Source: Chitinophaga pinensis DSM 2588 (GTDB taxonomy: Bacteria; Bacteroidota; Bacteroidia; Chitinophagales; Chitinophagaceae). Taken from it: 64,000 nt of DNA. Positions 18,184 to 28,420 of the stretch are shown piece by piece. The stretch is from positions 5,264,001 to 5,328,000 of the forward strand of contig NC_013132.1 of the NCBI RefSeq assembly GCF_000024005.1, in the 5' to 3' direction. The notes beneath the pieces were generated by a model, which saw nothing but the letters and a program-made list of their open reading frames with translations, did no database searches and was not told the DNA's origin. Made by a program: the position numbers and the translations under genes. The stretch's first letter is position 1. Every line of letters starts with the position of its first letter.

Positions 18184-20563
18184 TCATACATCTTTGCCAT
18201 TGGGATCAACATAATTTACGGGAGAATTCAATGTATAATTATAAGGAGAATAGTTATTCCATTTGCTTGCCAAAGGGTCTATTGCATGCCATCTGCCGAT
18301 TTGATTATCATACATTCTTGCTCCATAATCATACAATTCTAGGCCTGCACCATCTGTAAACTCTTTAGTCTGCAACTCCTTCCCATTATATTTATGCCGA
18401 TTTACGGCATAATTCACTCCCTTTAACGCATTTGTAGAAATACCCGCCATCGTCAGCCCATAAGGATAGTAATGTGTTTCTTCTAACAACGGCCCACTAC
18501 TCACTCCCATCACTACGTTATCAAAATACACATCCTGCTGACTCTCATTGCTGGTATAAACATACATATAGCCACTCTTCGCCACAGCCATTTTTTCTAC
18601 ACCAATCTCCTGCAACTCATCCGGACTCGACTTCACCTGCCTAACACCACTATTATCCTCTACTAATTTAAAATCATCATCAAACAATACAAAATTTAAA
18701 TATGATTTCGGACGATCTGAATAACCATTATCAGAATTTTTCTCTTTTAGGCGCTGATAGGCATTTTCATAAAAATCGTTAGTAAACGGAGTTCCATTTG
18801 ATATATCCGTCGCCGCATGTGAAGACCCTTCGCTAGTGCCACCTCCAAAAGCCTGCACTAAACCCGACACCATATCCTCAATAGGTGCTTGGTTTCCGTT
18901 ATCCGTCGGTCCTTCAGATTTATAAAAGGCCCGTGCATTGATCTGTACAGTATCACCAACCATTACTCGCAGCACTATAGATGGTCCTATTTTCTTTCCT
19001 CCAATTTTGCCATTTAATTTAGCTACGGATTTATTCTCCTGCGTTGTCTCATCTTGAGGATATCCTGCTGGCTTGTCAACTCTGGTTTCGGTCACATTGC
19101 TGAATAACGCAACTTCTTTCTCTGCCATGCTTGTCTCCATAGTAGCAGCATACATCGTAAAGTCCGTCTGATCTGTCAGAACTGTTCTGACATTTCCTAA
19201 ATGGTCCTTTTCGAAATAATCATATGCATATTGGATGGCTGCGCCACTGTTATAAACAGCTCTTATCCTACCTTCTTCATGGCTGATCAATTCGAGACTG
19301 TCCTGCTTATAAACAAATGCGCCGTCGTATCTTGTGACAGTCGTCATAGGACTACTACCCATATTATCAACGACTGTTTTTGATAATTTAGTACCTAAAG
19401 CATCGTAGGTGTAGGTAATTGTTCCCTTACCAGTTACTGTAATAACTTCAGGAAGATTCAGGTGATTATAGGTAATGGAAGCAATTTTTTTATTCAGGTC
19501 TGCGATCATATTACCGTTCGCATCATAAGAATAATCTTTAGTACCGGTATTACCATCTATAAAATCCCCTAACATTGCAGGTCTCGTAATAGATGAATCA
19601 ATTTCTCTTACGCCAAGTAACCTATTACTATTCGCTGGATAGGTATATACCAGACTATCAATCGTTTTACTAGCTGTACCAACCATTCCCTTCTGCAACA
19701 TCGTTTTGATATTGCCATTCGCATCATAACTTATATTAGTGACAGAAAAGTCTTTTACTCTCAATGCCCAGTTGTCACCATTTCTCTGGGTAAAGGCTGC
19801 ACTTAACAGACGATTGGACCTGTCATAATTATAGCCATATGCCATGGCGCTATCTGCACGGGTTTTCCACTTAACACCGGCGATATTGCCGTTAAACTGA
19901 TTATCTGTAAAACCATAGTCATAACTCAGTTCCTGTCCGAACCAGTTAGATGCGACATTACCACTATTTACAAAGTTTTTGTTGATGCCCTGTAACCAAC
20001 CCCGGATATTGTAGGCATAATTTAATGTATCTAATAGACTTCCTGCTGCTGTGACTCCCAGACGTTTAAGACGCAGCCTGCCGGATTCATCATAGCTGTT
20101 GGATGCGATAATTTTTTCGTCAGCCACATTATCATTTAACCGCTTACGTACTGTCAATAGACGGCCTCCGTTATCATAGGTCATGCTTGTCAGCAAAGTC
20201 GTCTGTGCCGTCACACTTCTGGGATTCTGATGACGCAGATAAGCTGTCAGTATTACACCTTTAAAATTATACAATGTTGAAATTATATCTTTACCACCCT
20301 GGTTATTTTCACTAATAGTCTGTACAACCTGCCACTTATCATTATAGTAGGGAGTCGTTGTGAGCCACTTATCTGTACCCAGTACCCGCACTTTAGTGCC
20401 TGTCACCAATCCCTGCAACATATCTGTCACCGGTCTTCTCGTCGGATAAAGTGTATCCGACGCCTGCAATTTCAAGGTATCTGCTCCCGCAAAAGCGAGC
20501 TTACCAGGGTAGTTATAATTATCGTAAAAAGTATAAGTTAGTGGTGTCAGTGAAGATATGAAA
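18184..20563 (-). pseudogene. RHS/YD-repeat core protein, 5'-truncated by IS remnant and ended by premature TGA
   Basis: About 790 residues of RHS/YD-repeat shell: repeats such as YDANGNIKTM, YSYDANGNMIAD and TYTYDALGTKL, the RHS-associated core (YYPYGLTMAGIS, YNGKELQTKEF, DYGARMYDNQIGRWHAIDPLA) and the junction motif DPNGKDV. RHS proteins encapsulate a C-terminal toxin and are exported. The coding sequence begins abruptly at the left end of an IS remnant (20564). Upstream reading (to 20628) is IS sequence, and the N-terminal half with its signal peptide is missing. At the 3' end TGA separates the toxin tip. With both ends damaged the gene is almost certainly inactive. Confidence 0.88.
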
Positions 20564-20984
20564 TGCCCCCAAAAAGTTAGACACTTTTGGGGGCACTTAT
20601 TATGAATAAACAAAGCAAATACAGCCAAAAAACGAAGATTTTAACGATTCGTTCTATTAAGGCCGGTAAAGAATCCTGCAGAATTGCAGCAAGAAGACTG
20701 GGTTGCGCAAAAGCACTGTTCGCGACTGGATATTACATTATCAGGAACGTGGTCTTGCGGAGTTAAGCATTCGCAACGGAAGCTATAGAGGAATTTTTAA
20801 GGCTGAAGTAATCAAGCATATGTTAAAAAACAAGGCATCTTTATTGCGGACAACAATTCTTTTTGGTATACCTAATACCAGTGTAGTATGGAGATGGCGA
20901 CAGACCTACGAACGCTTTGGAACATATATTGCCAGTACAAATAATACAAAGGAACAAGATGCGCAATATATGTTTCATGAATAA
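20564..20984 (+). mobile_element. IS3-family remnant: left end plus frameshifted orfA
   Basis: Starts with TGCCCCCAAAAAGTTAGACA, a typical IS3/IS150-group terminus, here forming a hairpin with ACTTTTGGGGGCA (to 20595). An orfA starts at 20602 (MNKQSKYSQKTKIL...RRLGCAK) and shifts frame near 20709 in an A-run (one A seems missing), continuing as STVRDWILHYQERGLAEL to TAA 20984. Two helix-turn-helix segments remain; orfB and the right end are absent. Its insertion removed the 5' part of the RHS gene, or a later deletion did. Confidence 0.75.
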
Positions 20985-21132
20985 TAGTAGTTTTTAAAGC
21001 TCGTTATTCTATCACCAGTGAACGAGTGTAATTATAGAAATAGAATTTTTGCTTTGCGAAGCTATGATTGCGGCACGTTATTTCAAATAATCTAGCTTTC
21101 ATAACTTAACTTATTAATAATCAGCACAAGTT

Positions 21133-21161
21133 GGTTCGAGTTTATTCCACTACTGGGCACA
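21133..21161 (+). repeat. 29-bp dispersed intergenic motif, copy 3
   Basis: GGTTCGAGTTTATTCC followed by ACTACTGGGCACA. It is closest to the consensus and is followed by an AGCGGAATATCTGCT partial hairpin. Confidence 0.65.
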
Positions 21162-21193
21162 AGCGGAATATCTGCTATGGGCGTGGTGGTCCT

Positions 21194-21844
21194 CTACTCT
21201 CCTTGCGTCTTCGTTCTTTTTTCTATAATCTGTTCCGCCTCCATGTTAAAAATGGAATTCGGATATTTCTTGATAAACTTTTCCGGTGTCATACCCCAGT
21301 CGTGGTTTTGTGTATCCACCTCTGCCTGCGTAATCAAGCCTTGCGCTACCTTCATTTCAAAACACAGCCGATAAAGGGTACTGATAAACCCACCCAGTGT
21401 GGCGCCGTTTTTAAAGTAAACGTCGACGTGTTCTTTTTTTATACTTGACACTACTTTTCCTTCTTCGATATCGCGGATAATTGAGGATGCACCTCTTTCT
21501 AAATGTATCCTGACGATAATTACCTCATCACTCATTTCGTGGCGGGTAATTCCTTTTAATTTCGCCATGTTGATGCTATCCGTCAAGAAAAGCACCTCCT
21601 TCCCTCCGTATTTGACGTATACGGCATGGGTGGCCAGTTGGTTATAGAAAGCTATCTTGAAACTGGTTTCAGGATAGCTGAATTCATATTTTGAACCGCG
21701 GATAGTATAGGAGATATTATTGCCATCCATCTGGTAGCTGCTTAATACTTTTGTATAGTGATCCGCACGCTCGTAAGCTAACTTTTGCGCCTGTACAGAA
21801 AAGATATTAACGAACAGTAGTATCGGCAGGAAAAGATATTTCAA
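21194..21844 (-). CDS. Exported protein of unknown function
   Basis: 216 residues with a cleavable signal peptide (KYLFLPILLFVNIFSVQAQ, cleavage after AQA-like VQAQ). The mature part is mixed alpha/beta without a motif I recognise; it ends in a charged segment (EQIIEKRTKTQGE). It is the second gene of a probable two-gene minus-strand unit, 17 bp after the gene at 21862-22926. No assignment of function is possible from the sequence. It lies next to the damaged RHS locus, so an association with secretion or toxin immunity is conceivable but unsupported. Confidence 0.7.
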   Translation of the reverse strand: MKYLFLPILLFVNIFSVQAQKLAYERADHYTKVLSSYQMDGNNISYTIRGSKYEFSYPETSFKIAFYNQLATHAVYVKYGGKEVLFLTDSINMAKLKGITRHEMSDEVIIVRIHLERGASSIIRDIEEGKVVSSIKKEHVDVYFKNGATLGGFISTLYRLCFEMKVAQGLITQAEVDTQNHDWGMTPEKFIKKYPNSIFNMEAEQIIEKRTKTQGE

Positions 21845-21861
21845 GGTGTCACTTTTTTAGT

Positions 21862-22926
21862 TTACTTACTAATTTCATCGGCTTCCAGTTTGCCCTCTTT
21901 GGTAATGTAGTATATCATACTGACATGATCGCCGGTAATCACTTCAAAAAAAGCATCATAAGTGGATTTATCGCGGAGCTTCTTTTTATCCATATAAGTA
22001 CCATTCACCACCCAGCCTACTTCAACATGCCTGCGATTAGCCGACTGAAACGGCTGCAGTTCGTGCCGCCGTTTGGTTTTGTAATTATATATTGCACCGC
22101 TAGGAAAGTCATAAGAAGCATGCGGGGCCGCACCGCGCCCAAAAGACTTTCCTTCCAGCAATATAAAATAGTCCCCGGAAAAGTGAACTATTGTCGAGAT
22201 GTTGTCATCATTCAGCAATCGCTTGCCGGTAGCGTCTACCAGATCGGAAATTACATGATTGCCTGCTGTTTCGTTTAAGATAGCGATCCCGATACTTGGT
22301 GGAAATTTGTCACGGTTTTCCGGATTCAGACTAGGTCTTCTTGCACCAATACAAGCTTTGAATTCATCATTGTCCAGGATTTTCTTGTTGTTAAGCACGA
22401 AGTAATTAATGTCCTTGTACAATTTATAAACCCGGTTATTGCGCTCACCCTGGTTAATGTCAAAAATCATAGAAGATACTAAATGATTGTCCGTTTCGGC
22501 GTCGTCGTATAGGCAACCTGCAGCCATTCCGTCTACTGCAACGAATGCCTTCTTAGTGGGAGTTCCAGTGTTTGCTTTATTGGCGGGCATTGTTACCGCG
22601 AGTTCCGTAACGCCTTTATCCGCCGCCCTTTTGTTTTTAAGTGCTGTTTCCTGCGCCTGTTTCTCCGCCAGGGCCATTGCGGCGCGTTCCGCAGCTCTCA
22701 CGTCCGCGCGGCGCTTGTCCTCCGCTTTTCGGGCAACAGCTTCTTTTGCATCCTCTGCATCACACGCAGGGCATTGCGTATGACCTTCTGCATACACATT
22801 TTTATTTCTCAGGCTGTTTTTGGCATATCTGCAAAAGGACCCCTTCGTAGCAACGTGAGATTGAGCTGATATATGGATTATCATAGACAGCAGCAGCGCC
22901 GCAAGAAAGAACAAGCTTTTTATCAT
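21862..22926 (-). CDS. Exported protein with Ala/Arg/Glu-rich coiled coil, unknown function
   Basis: 354 residues. The signal peptide (IKSLFFLAALLLSMIIHISAQ) is followed by a Cys-rich segment ending in CPACDAED (residues about 32-58), a strongly helical charged segment of about 50 residues (AEDKRRADVRAAERAAMALAEKQAQ), a Thr/Pro linker and a C-terminal domain of about 220 residues of unknown fold. The CxxC in the N-terminal segment could bind metal or form a disulfide. The helical part resembles the periplasm-spanning linker of TonB/TolA-like proteins only in composition. Probably co-transcribed with the exported protein 17 bp downstream. Confidence 0.7.
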   Translation of the reverse strand: MIKSLFFLAALLLSMIIHISAQSHVATKGSFCRYAKNSLRNKNVYAEGHTQCPACDAEDAKEAVARKAEDKRRADVRAAERAAMALAEKQAQETALKNKRAADKGVTELAVTMPANKANTGTPTKKAFVAVDGMAAGCLYDDAETDNHLVSSMIFDINQGERNNRVYKLYKDINYFVLNNKKILDNDEFKACIGARRPSLNPENRDKFPPSIGIAILNETAGNHVISDLVDATGKRLLNDDNISTIVHFSGDYFILLEGKSFGRGAAPHASYDFPSGAIYNYKTKRRHELQPFQSANRRHVEVGWVVNGTYMDKKKLRDKSTYDAFFEVITGDHVSMIYYITKEGKLEADEISK

Positions 22927-23413
22927 GGGTGGTATTATACTCTAATATAAAGCATTTGCTGATGCTAAATTCGAAAAGCCAAAATAAAAGGCGCTGGTAA
23001 ACTCATTAAGCAGTTGGCTATCTGCATAAGAGTACGAAAAAACCGGGTAACAGCGCATCAGGATACTTACGGATAAGTCCAACAACTTCACTCGCAGCTA
23101 CTAAGTTGATGGCTCCGCATCTAGATGGGCATCGATACGCTGCTGTGCATTGTCCCTTACATTCAGCTAAAACATGTTCACGTAACCAGGTGTAAAGTGC
23201 CCGGCGGCTACACTCTTTTACTCACACTTAAATCTAAGATATTTTCGTCCGTCCTATTATGGAAAATATGATTAAAATATTGATAAATAATTGATAAACT
23301 GTGTTCGATTTTATTCCGCTACCGGGCACAGAAAATATAAAATCCGCTCTATCTCCGACCTTTTGCTTTTTAAGACCATGTAACACCTAAAATCCCCAAC
23401 CTAAATAATTTTA
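22927..23413. other. Intergenic, about 490 bp
   Basis: Holds a 29-bp motif copy (23302-23330). A minus-strand stretch of roughly 60 open codons near 23035-23220 lacks a start and is not recognisable, and may be a relic. Confidence 0.4.
23302..23330 (+). repeat. 29-bp dispersed intergenic motif, copy 4
   Basis: TGTTCGATTTTATTCC followed by GCTACCGGGCACA, matching the copies at 6931 and 21133. Confidence 0.6.
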
Positions 23414-23690
23414 TCAGCTGGAAACTGTCTTTAGCCTTTCTGCCGGTTCATAATATCCGTCAAGGACTGGCATATAATTTCCATCATCCAGATCCCCGAT
23501 CGATTCAATTTACCGCATAACGAGCAAAGTCGGCTTTGGTTGTTATCACCGCATCGCTAAGCTGTATCTTTTCCCCAGCCTCCTCTTTGTTACCATAATT
23601 GTGCAGCGTCTGTCATTCCTGATCCAGCTCATATTTGACTAAAAGATCTATTAGCACATGTCGACTCCCCGAAACTGATAAACATAGCAA
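23414..23690 (-). pseudogene. Decayed gene fragment (3' end), unknown product
   Basis: On the minus strand a coding-like sequence reads HVLIDLLVKYELDQE, then a TGA where Trp would fit, then QTLHNYGNKEEAGEKIQLSDAV, then ARYAV. After a small frameshift in an A-run it resumes as IESIGDLDDGNYMPVLDGYY and ends at 23414. The low-complexity-free, codon-like composition across the lesions suggests a dead gene rather than chance. I cannot name the family. Confidence 0.4.
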
Positions 23691-23744
23691 ACGCTTCAAA
23701 ACACATCCCCTTCGATGTTTCCAGTTAACACCAGGTAAAGACAA

Positions 23745-26700
23745 CTACTGTATCTTCAGAAACTCAAAATGTCTCGTTTTACCTGATTTCCTTTTCGTTT
23801 CCACAAAATACACACCGCTTGGTAAGGCTGATACATTGAGGGCGATCTTTTCCTTTCTATCGGCATTGTTCATCACCATTACCTTTATACCTAAAGTGCT
23901 GAAAACAGTAATTGTAGAAACCCAGTCAAGTCGGTTTTCGTCCTGGATATAGAGCGTTGAGCTCACAGGATTGGGATACCAGCGGTAACCCATACTGACT
24001 GAAGGCGTTTCAGGCGTAGCCGTAGGCACACTAATCCTCATGGAAACTGGATAGCTGGTAAATATGCAACCGGCATCGGTCTTGCCCAAACATCTGACCT
24101 TGTCCCCGCTTTTAACTGGAGCATACTTTATCACAGTCCCAACAGCATCACTAATGTCCTTCCAACCATGCAAATGGGTACTATCCTGCCATTGATACTG
24201 TAGATCCGTATCCCAATAGGAGGTGATAGCTGTCAACTGGCTCTTCATACCTCCAATAACTACTGTATCCCCTGAAATCCTGATATCAGGTGTGCTTACG
24301 TTCATTATAATTATACCGCTGGTTGCCTGAGGCTGACGACGGCAAACAGAAGGGCTGGTAAGCACACATTGAACGACGTCCTTGTCCTGTAGCATCGAAC
24401 TGCGGAAGACATTTGCGTTCGTGCCTGTAGCAATACCGTTCACCATCCACTGATAGTTGTTCACCGGGCCGGCATTTTCCGGAATTGCCAGAAACGAAAC
24501 CTCAGTTCCGTTACAAACTGTACGGTTTAGGGTCCATATGCTAACAGACGGAGCAATCGTATCCTTTAGCGCCATTGTAAGAAGGTTACTCTTTGCAGGG
24601 TTTGGATATGCACAAGTGGCAGCGCTTTTCATCAATACATGTACATAGTCATTTTTTCTCAGGCTTGAGCTGGTAAATGTCGCAGTACTAACTCCCTGGG
24701 ATATATTATTTATCCTCCAGTCATATACCGGTAGGCTGCCCGGATTCACAGGCGTTGCTGTAAATGTGACAGGTGTTCCCAGACAGGCAGTTAGGTCAGA
24801 CGCGCTTATCTGCACAGAAGCCGTATCGCCGTTTACATGTACGGTTATGGTACTGCTGGTATCGCTATGTTGGAGGCCGCAAATATCATTATACGAGAGA
24901 ATCACCCGCACCTGGTCCAGATCCTCCAGTATATTGAAGGTACGCGTATCGTCCAGAAAGTAACCGGTGTTCTTACCATTAATCTGCCACTGCCAACGAT
25001 AATCATGTTTATAGCCGGTAGAATCAGTTGCGGCAAAGGTTACATTTGTTCCAAGACAGAAAGTGGTATCAGTAGCTGTAACGATTACGCCAGGACTAGT
25101 GGTATAATTTAGTTGCAGTGCAAAGGTGCTGCTGTAACGTCCATCGACTACGCACCGGTATTTATAGCCATTCCAGGATACAGGTGTACTATCCAATTGC
25201 AGGGTGTTTGTCGTTTCGCCGGACAGGTTTGCACTTTTAACAACATTGGCAAACCCACTGCCCGCATCCTGCTGCCATTGATATGCCGTTCCGCTGATAT
25301 CGGACACCAGCGTGTTACCTCCTTCCCTACTGGTACACATAGGAGTGATTATCGGAACACCGACATTATTTTTATACACAACAACTTGCTGGTAATCGCT
25401 AAGGGTCGATGCAGCCAGATCAGGCTTGCCATCTCCGTCAAAATCCGCAGCTCCAAATGAATAAGCAAACATATGGGTCGAGTTGTAGCTAGGTCCGTAT
25501 ACGAGACCAGCCAGTTGAGGACTACCAGGCAAGGAAGTATTCTTTCCCATGACGAATTGACGAGGCAATGCGTTAGCTGTTGACATTACATCCGGTTTCA
25601 TACTTCCGCTAAAATTTGACACACATCCGCCATGTCCATTGCTACCTGGCAAATACATGGAAACAGGGGGTGAAAAGGAAAGGTGTCCCGAAGTACTGTT
25701 ATTATGAAGTATGGATATGTTATCGTCATTGCAAATAACGATATCTGATTTGCCGTCCATATCGAAATCCACGATTGTAATAAAGCTGGCCGAAAAACTG
25801 ACGCCCGGCACGCTTATTCTAACATAGGAATCGAGAGAAATATTCCCTCTGATACTGGTATTCCGATACAACAGAATACCAGGATTTTTGCTATAGTGAG
25901 GATAGGCGATAATATCTTTCAACCCGTCGCCGTCCAGATCGCCGGCAGCGATCCCTACTACTGTCTCTGAGGCATCGAAATTTTGTGTAACACCAAAAGA
26001 GAGGGAGCCCAACACGCTCGTATTCCTCATTACACATATGCGATAATCTTCAAATGACGTCACCGCAATATCATTCTTTCCGTCGTTGTCGAGATCAGCA
26101 ATGACCGCTTCCTGAGTACCTCTTTCGGCAGGAACCAGATATTCCTTGTCAAACGAAATAAGGCCCGGACTGCTCGTATTCCTGAGTACCTTTACCAACG
26201 CTTCATTCGTTGGCATCACGACGTCAGGGCGGCCGTCGCCGTCCAGGTCGTTTATATCAAAACCAGCATCTGTAGGGAAATAAACATAACCAACATTCAC
26301 TCTCGGTGCAAAGGAAAGCCACCTTCCTTTCGTTGTATTACGGTAAACAGCCAGCGAATCACCCTGCCCCATGCTCATATTTAAAACCAGATCAGGTTTT
26401 CCATCTCCGTCGATATCTCTGCCTTGCACACGCATGGGAATTCCTCTGCCTTTATTTAGAATAAGACCTTCGTTAAAAGAGTTAAGTGTAAAATTCTCCG
26501 TGCTGTCAGCAAACGGCACATTGAAAGGAGAATAAGATTCTCCCAAAAGACCATTGTCCTTATTAAGCACCTGAATAGTTCCTAAACTAGCGCCAACAGG
26601 CACGGTACATACGATTTGTCCGGAGGAGACTGTCTGTAGCTGTGCCGGAACAGTTCCGAAGAACACCTGGTTTTGGGAAGCGGTTGAACTAAAGCCACTA

Positions 26701-28328
26701 CCGGTGATTGTTACCGTGGAGCCTATCATGCCCGCAGAGGGACTGACGGTCTTAATTACCGGAGGCGGTGAAACTGGTGGTGGATTATACGTGAATTCAC
26801 CGACCTTAATGTTGCTATAAAGCTGCTTAAATGTGATGGCTCCGGTACCACCGCCGGCAACGACAGCTGTAATCTCTTTATCTGATAACACAGTAAAGGA
26901 AGCTGCAGGTATACCACCAAACGAAACACCAGATACGTTAGAGAATTTTGAACCTGATATCGTTACGAATGTGCCTTTACTACCCGATTTTGGATAATAG
27001 GAGGAGACTTGGGGAGATTCCAATGCGTTAAACCGCGGGTATTTTGTGAGGGTGTCGGAGACTCCTCCGGCAGAGACGATTAATTGCACTGTATCAACAT
27101 ACCTGCTAATGTCATGTGTATAGAGTGCGTTATAACTGGTGCTTACCACAGATCCATTAACCAGCCACTGATATTGAGATCCCGTATGGGAAAAATTTAA
27201 CAGGCGAATATTGCCAGCAATATACATTCCGGTTGTGTCTGTTTTAAAATAAGCGGCTATTGGAGTACCTCCTCCGTTTGTCGTCATTTCCAGATACCCA
27301 TGATCCCCTCCTGCCCACAACTGTGTTGAGGAAAGACACTGCAGATCATTATGGGAATAACCGAGATAAGTGAAATTATTTTCCCTTGAGAGCGGTTCCC
27401 AGGTTACGCCGCTGTTTGTTGTTTTATAAACCTGGTAAGGCGCTACCAGCGCATAGCCGGTATTGGCATCGGTAAACCGCATCTTATAACAATTGAAGGG
27501 AGTTGCTTCAACGTCGTTCTGAAGTGTCCATTGCTGGCCCCCATTTGTTGTTTTATAAAAGTAGCGGTATGCCCCGCTATACATGCTTAACCACCCGACG
27601 TTGGCGTCCAGAAAATACGCATAGGTCAGAATGCCCGTTCGAGGCAATGTCATTTGCTGCCAGGAAGTTCCTCCATTGCTGGTCTTTAATAACTTGTTTG
27701 TATAATAGTTGGTACTTATTGTAATGATGTTATTGTTATCAACGGCCTCGATATGGTCAAAATAGCTGCCAGACATCACTGTCTGCACTGACCAGTTAAT
27801 CCCTTTATCTGTCGTCTTCAGAATACGGTCGGCATCGACAGCATAGCCAATATTACCATTTTGAGGAAAAACAATATCCTTTATCCCGGTACTCAGTTGT
27901 AAAGGATTATACTGTGAATGGAATACCAGCTTAAAAGAATTTCCGCCATCAACAGAATATAAAATAGATGGTACCAGCCCATAATCTCCATATACGATAA
28001 GGGTGTTCTTGTCGAAGGCTTTCACGCCCCCGATACCAAACCCAAAAGTTATATTGATGTTCGTATAGCTGCCGTAATCGACGTTCCTGACTGTAATAAA
28101 CTTCTTGGTATATGTCCGGCCACTGTCTGTAGTATAGCCGATCCAATTCGAAAAGGCCACAAATCCCTCATTCGGAGAATAAAAACTCACCTTCTTAATA
28201 TTGTTATCTTCATCAGCATCCAGGTACATCTGTCGCATTTGAGCATATGCAGGTGAAAGGGAAAAAACATAAATAGTAACAAAGGATAAGAAGCTTTTAA
28301 AGACTGTTTTCAGGTAGGGATGTTGCAT
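23745..28328 (-). CDS. Large exported T9SS cargo: YCF48-like repeats, two IPT/TIG domains, FG-GAP repeats, sorting domain
   Basis: 1527 residues. Signal peptide (SFLSFVTIYVFSLSPAYAQ). Residues about 30-360 carry YCF48/BNR-like repeats (TSNGGTSWQQM, TTNGGQQWT, TTNSGVTW), a beta-propeller. Around 370-435 is a PKD/Ig-like segment. Two IPT/TIG domains follow (PQVSSYYPKSGSKGTFVTI and KTVSPSAGMIGSTVTI). About 650-1000 is an FG-GAP/VCBS propeller (DIDGDGKPDLVL, DLDGDGRPDVVM, DFDGDGKPDLAA), with acidic loops that bind calcium. Ig-like repeats follow, and the C-terminus is a type A T9SS sorting domain (YRWYPNPVSSTLYI ... GVYFVETKRKSG). It is predicted to be secreted or surface-bound and adhesive. It stands alone; no enzyme domain is seen. 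Confidence 0.9.
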   Translation of the reverse strand: MQHPYLKTVFKSFLSFVTIYVFSLSPAYAQMRQMYLDADEDNNIKKVSFYSPNEGFVAFSNWIGYTTDSGRTYTKKFITVRNVDYGSYTNINITFGFGIGGVKAFDKNTLIVYGDYGLVPSILYSVDGGNSFKLVFHSQYNPLQLSTGIKDIVFPQNGNIGYAVDADRILKTTDKGINWSVQTVMSGSYFDHIEAVDNNNIITISTNYYTNKLLKTSNGGTSWQQMTLPRTGILTYAYFLDANVGWLSMYSGAYRYFYKTTNGGQQWTLQNDVEATPFNCYKMRFTDANTGYALVAPYQVYKTTNSGVTWEPLSRENNFTYLGYSHNDLQCLSSTQLWAGGDHGYLEMTTNGGGTPIAAYFKTDTTGMYIAGNIRLLNFSHTGSQYQWLVNGSVVSTSYNALYTHDISRYVDTVQLIVSAGGVSDTLTKYPRFNALESPQVSSYYPKSGSKGTFVTISGSKFSNVSGVSFGGIPAASFTVLSDKEITAVVAGGGTGAITFKQLYSNIKVGEFTYNPPPVSPPPVIKTVSPSAGMIGSTVTITGSGFSSTASQNQVFFGTVPAQLQTVSSGQIVCTVPVGASLGTIQVLNKDNGLLGESYSPFNVPFADSTENFTLNSFNEGLILNKGRGIPMRVQGRDIDGDGKPDLVLNMSMGQGDSLAVYRNTTKGRWLSFAPRVNVGYVYFPTDAGFDINDLDGDGRPDVVMPTNEALVKVLRNTSSPGLISFDKEYLVPAERGTQEAVIADLDNDGKNDIAVTSFEDYRICVMRNTSVLGSLSFGVTQNFDASETVVGIAAGDLDGDGLKDIIAYPHYSKNPGILLYRNTSIRGNISLDSYVRISVPGVSFSASFITIVDFDMDGKSDIVICNDDNISILHNNSTSGHLSFSPPVSMYLPGSNGHGGCVSNFSGSMKPDVMSTANALPRQFVMGKNTSLPGSPQLAGLVYGPSYNSTHMFAYSFGAADFDGDGKPDLAASTLSDYQQVVVYKNNVGVPIITPMCTSREGGNTLVSDISGTAYQWQQDAGSGFANVVKSANLSGETTNTLQLDSTPVSWNGYKYRCVVDGRYSSTFALQLNYTTSPGVIVTATDTTFCLGTNVTFAATDSTGYKHDYRWQWQINGKNTGYFLDDTRTFNILEDLDQVRVILSYNDICGLQHSDTSSTITVHVNGDTASVQISASDLTACLGTPVTFTATPVNPGSLPVYDWRINNISQGVSTATFTSSSLRKNDYVHVLMKSAATCAYPNPAKSNLLTMALKDTIAPSVSIWTLNRTVCNGTEVSFLAIPENAGPVNNYQWMVNGIATGTNANVFRSSMLQDKDVVQCVLTSPSVCRRQPQATSGIIIMNVSTPDIRISGDTVVIGGMKSQLTAITSYWDTDLQYQWQDSTHLHGWKDISDAVGTVIKYAPVKSGDKVRCLGKTDAGCIFTSYPVSMRISVPTATPETPSVSMGYRWYPNPVSSTLYIQDENRLDWVSTITVFSTLGIKVMVMNNADRKEKIALNVSALPSGVYFVETKRKSGKTRHFEFLKIQ

Positions 28329-28420
28329 TAATATGAGATTATCGGCAATATAGGGCGCAAATATATCAATTTTATCTTACATAAACCGTTGTAAACGAAT
28401 AAAAAAAGGCGTGCAATTCG

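Noticed and set aside
20703..20984. Stand-alone 93-residue helix-turn-helix gene
   Set aside because: It is the second half of an IS orfA; restoring one A near 20709 joins it to the frame starting at 20602.
22487..22850. Ala/Ser-rich + strand open frames
   Set aside because: They are shadows opposite the Ala/Arg/Glu-rich coiled coil of the exported protein gene on the minus strand.
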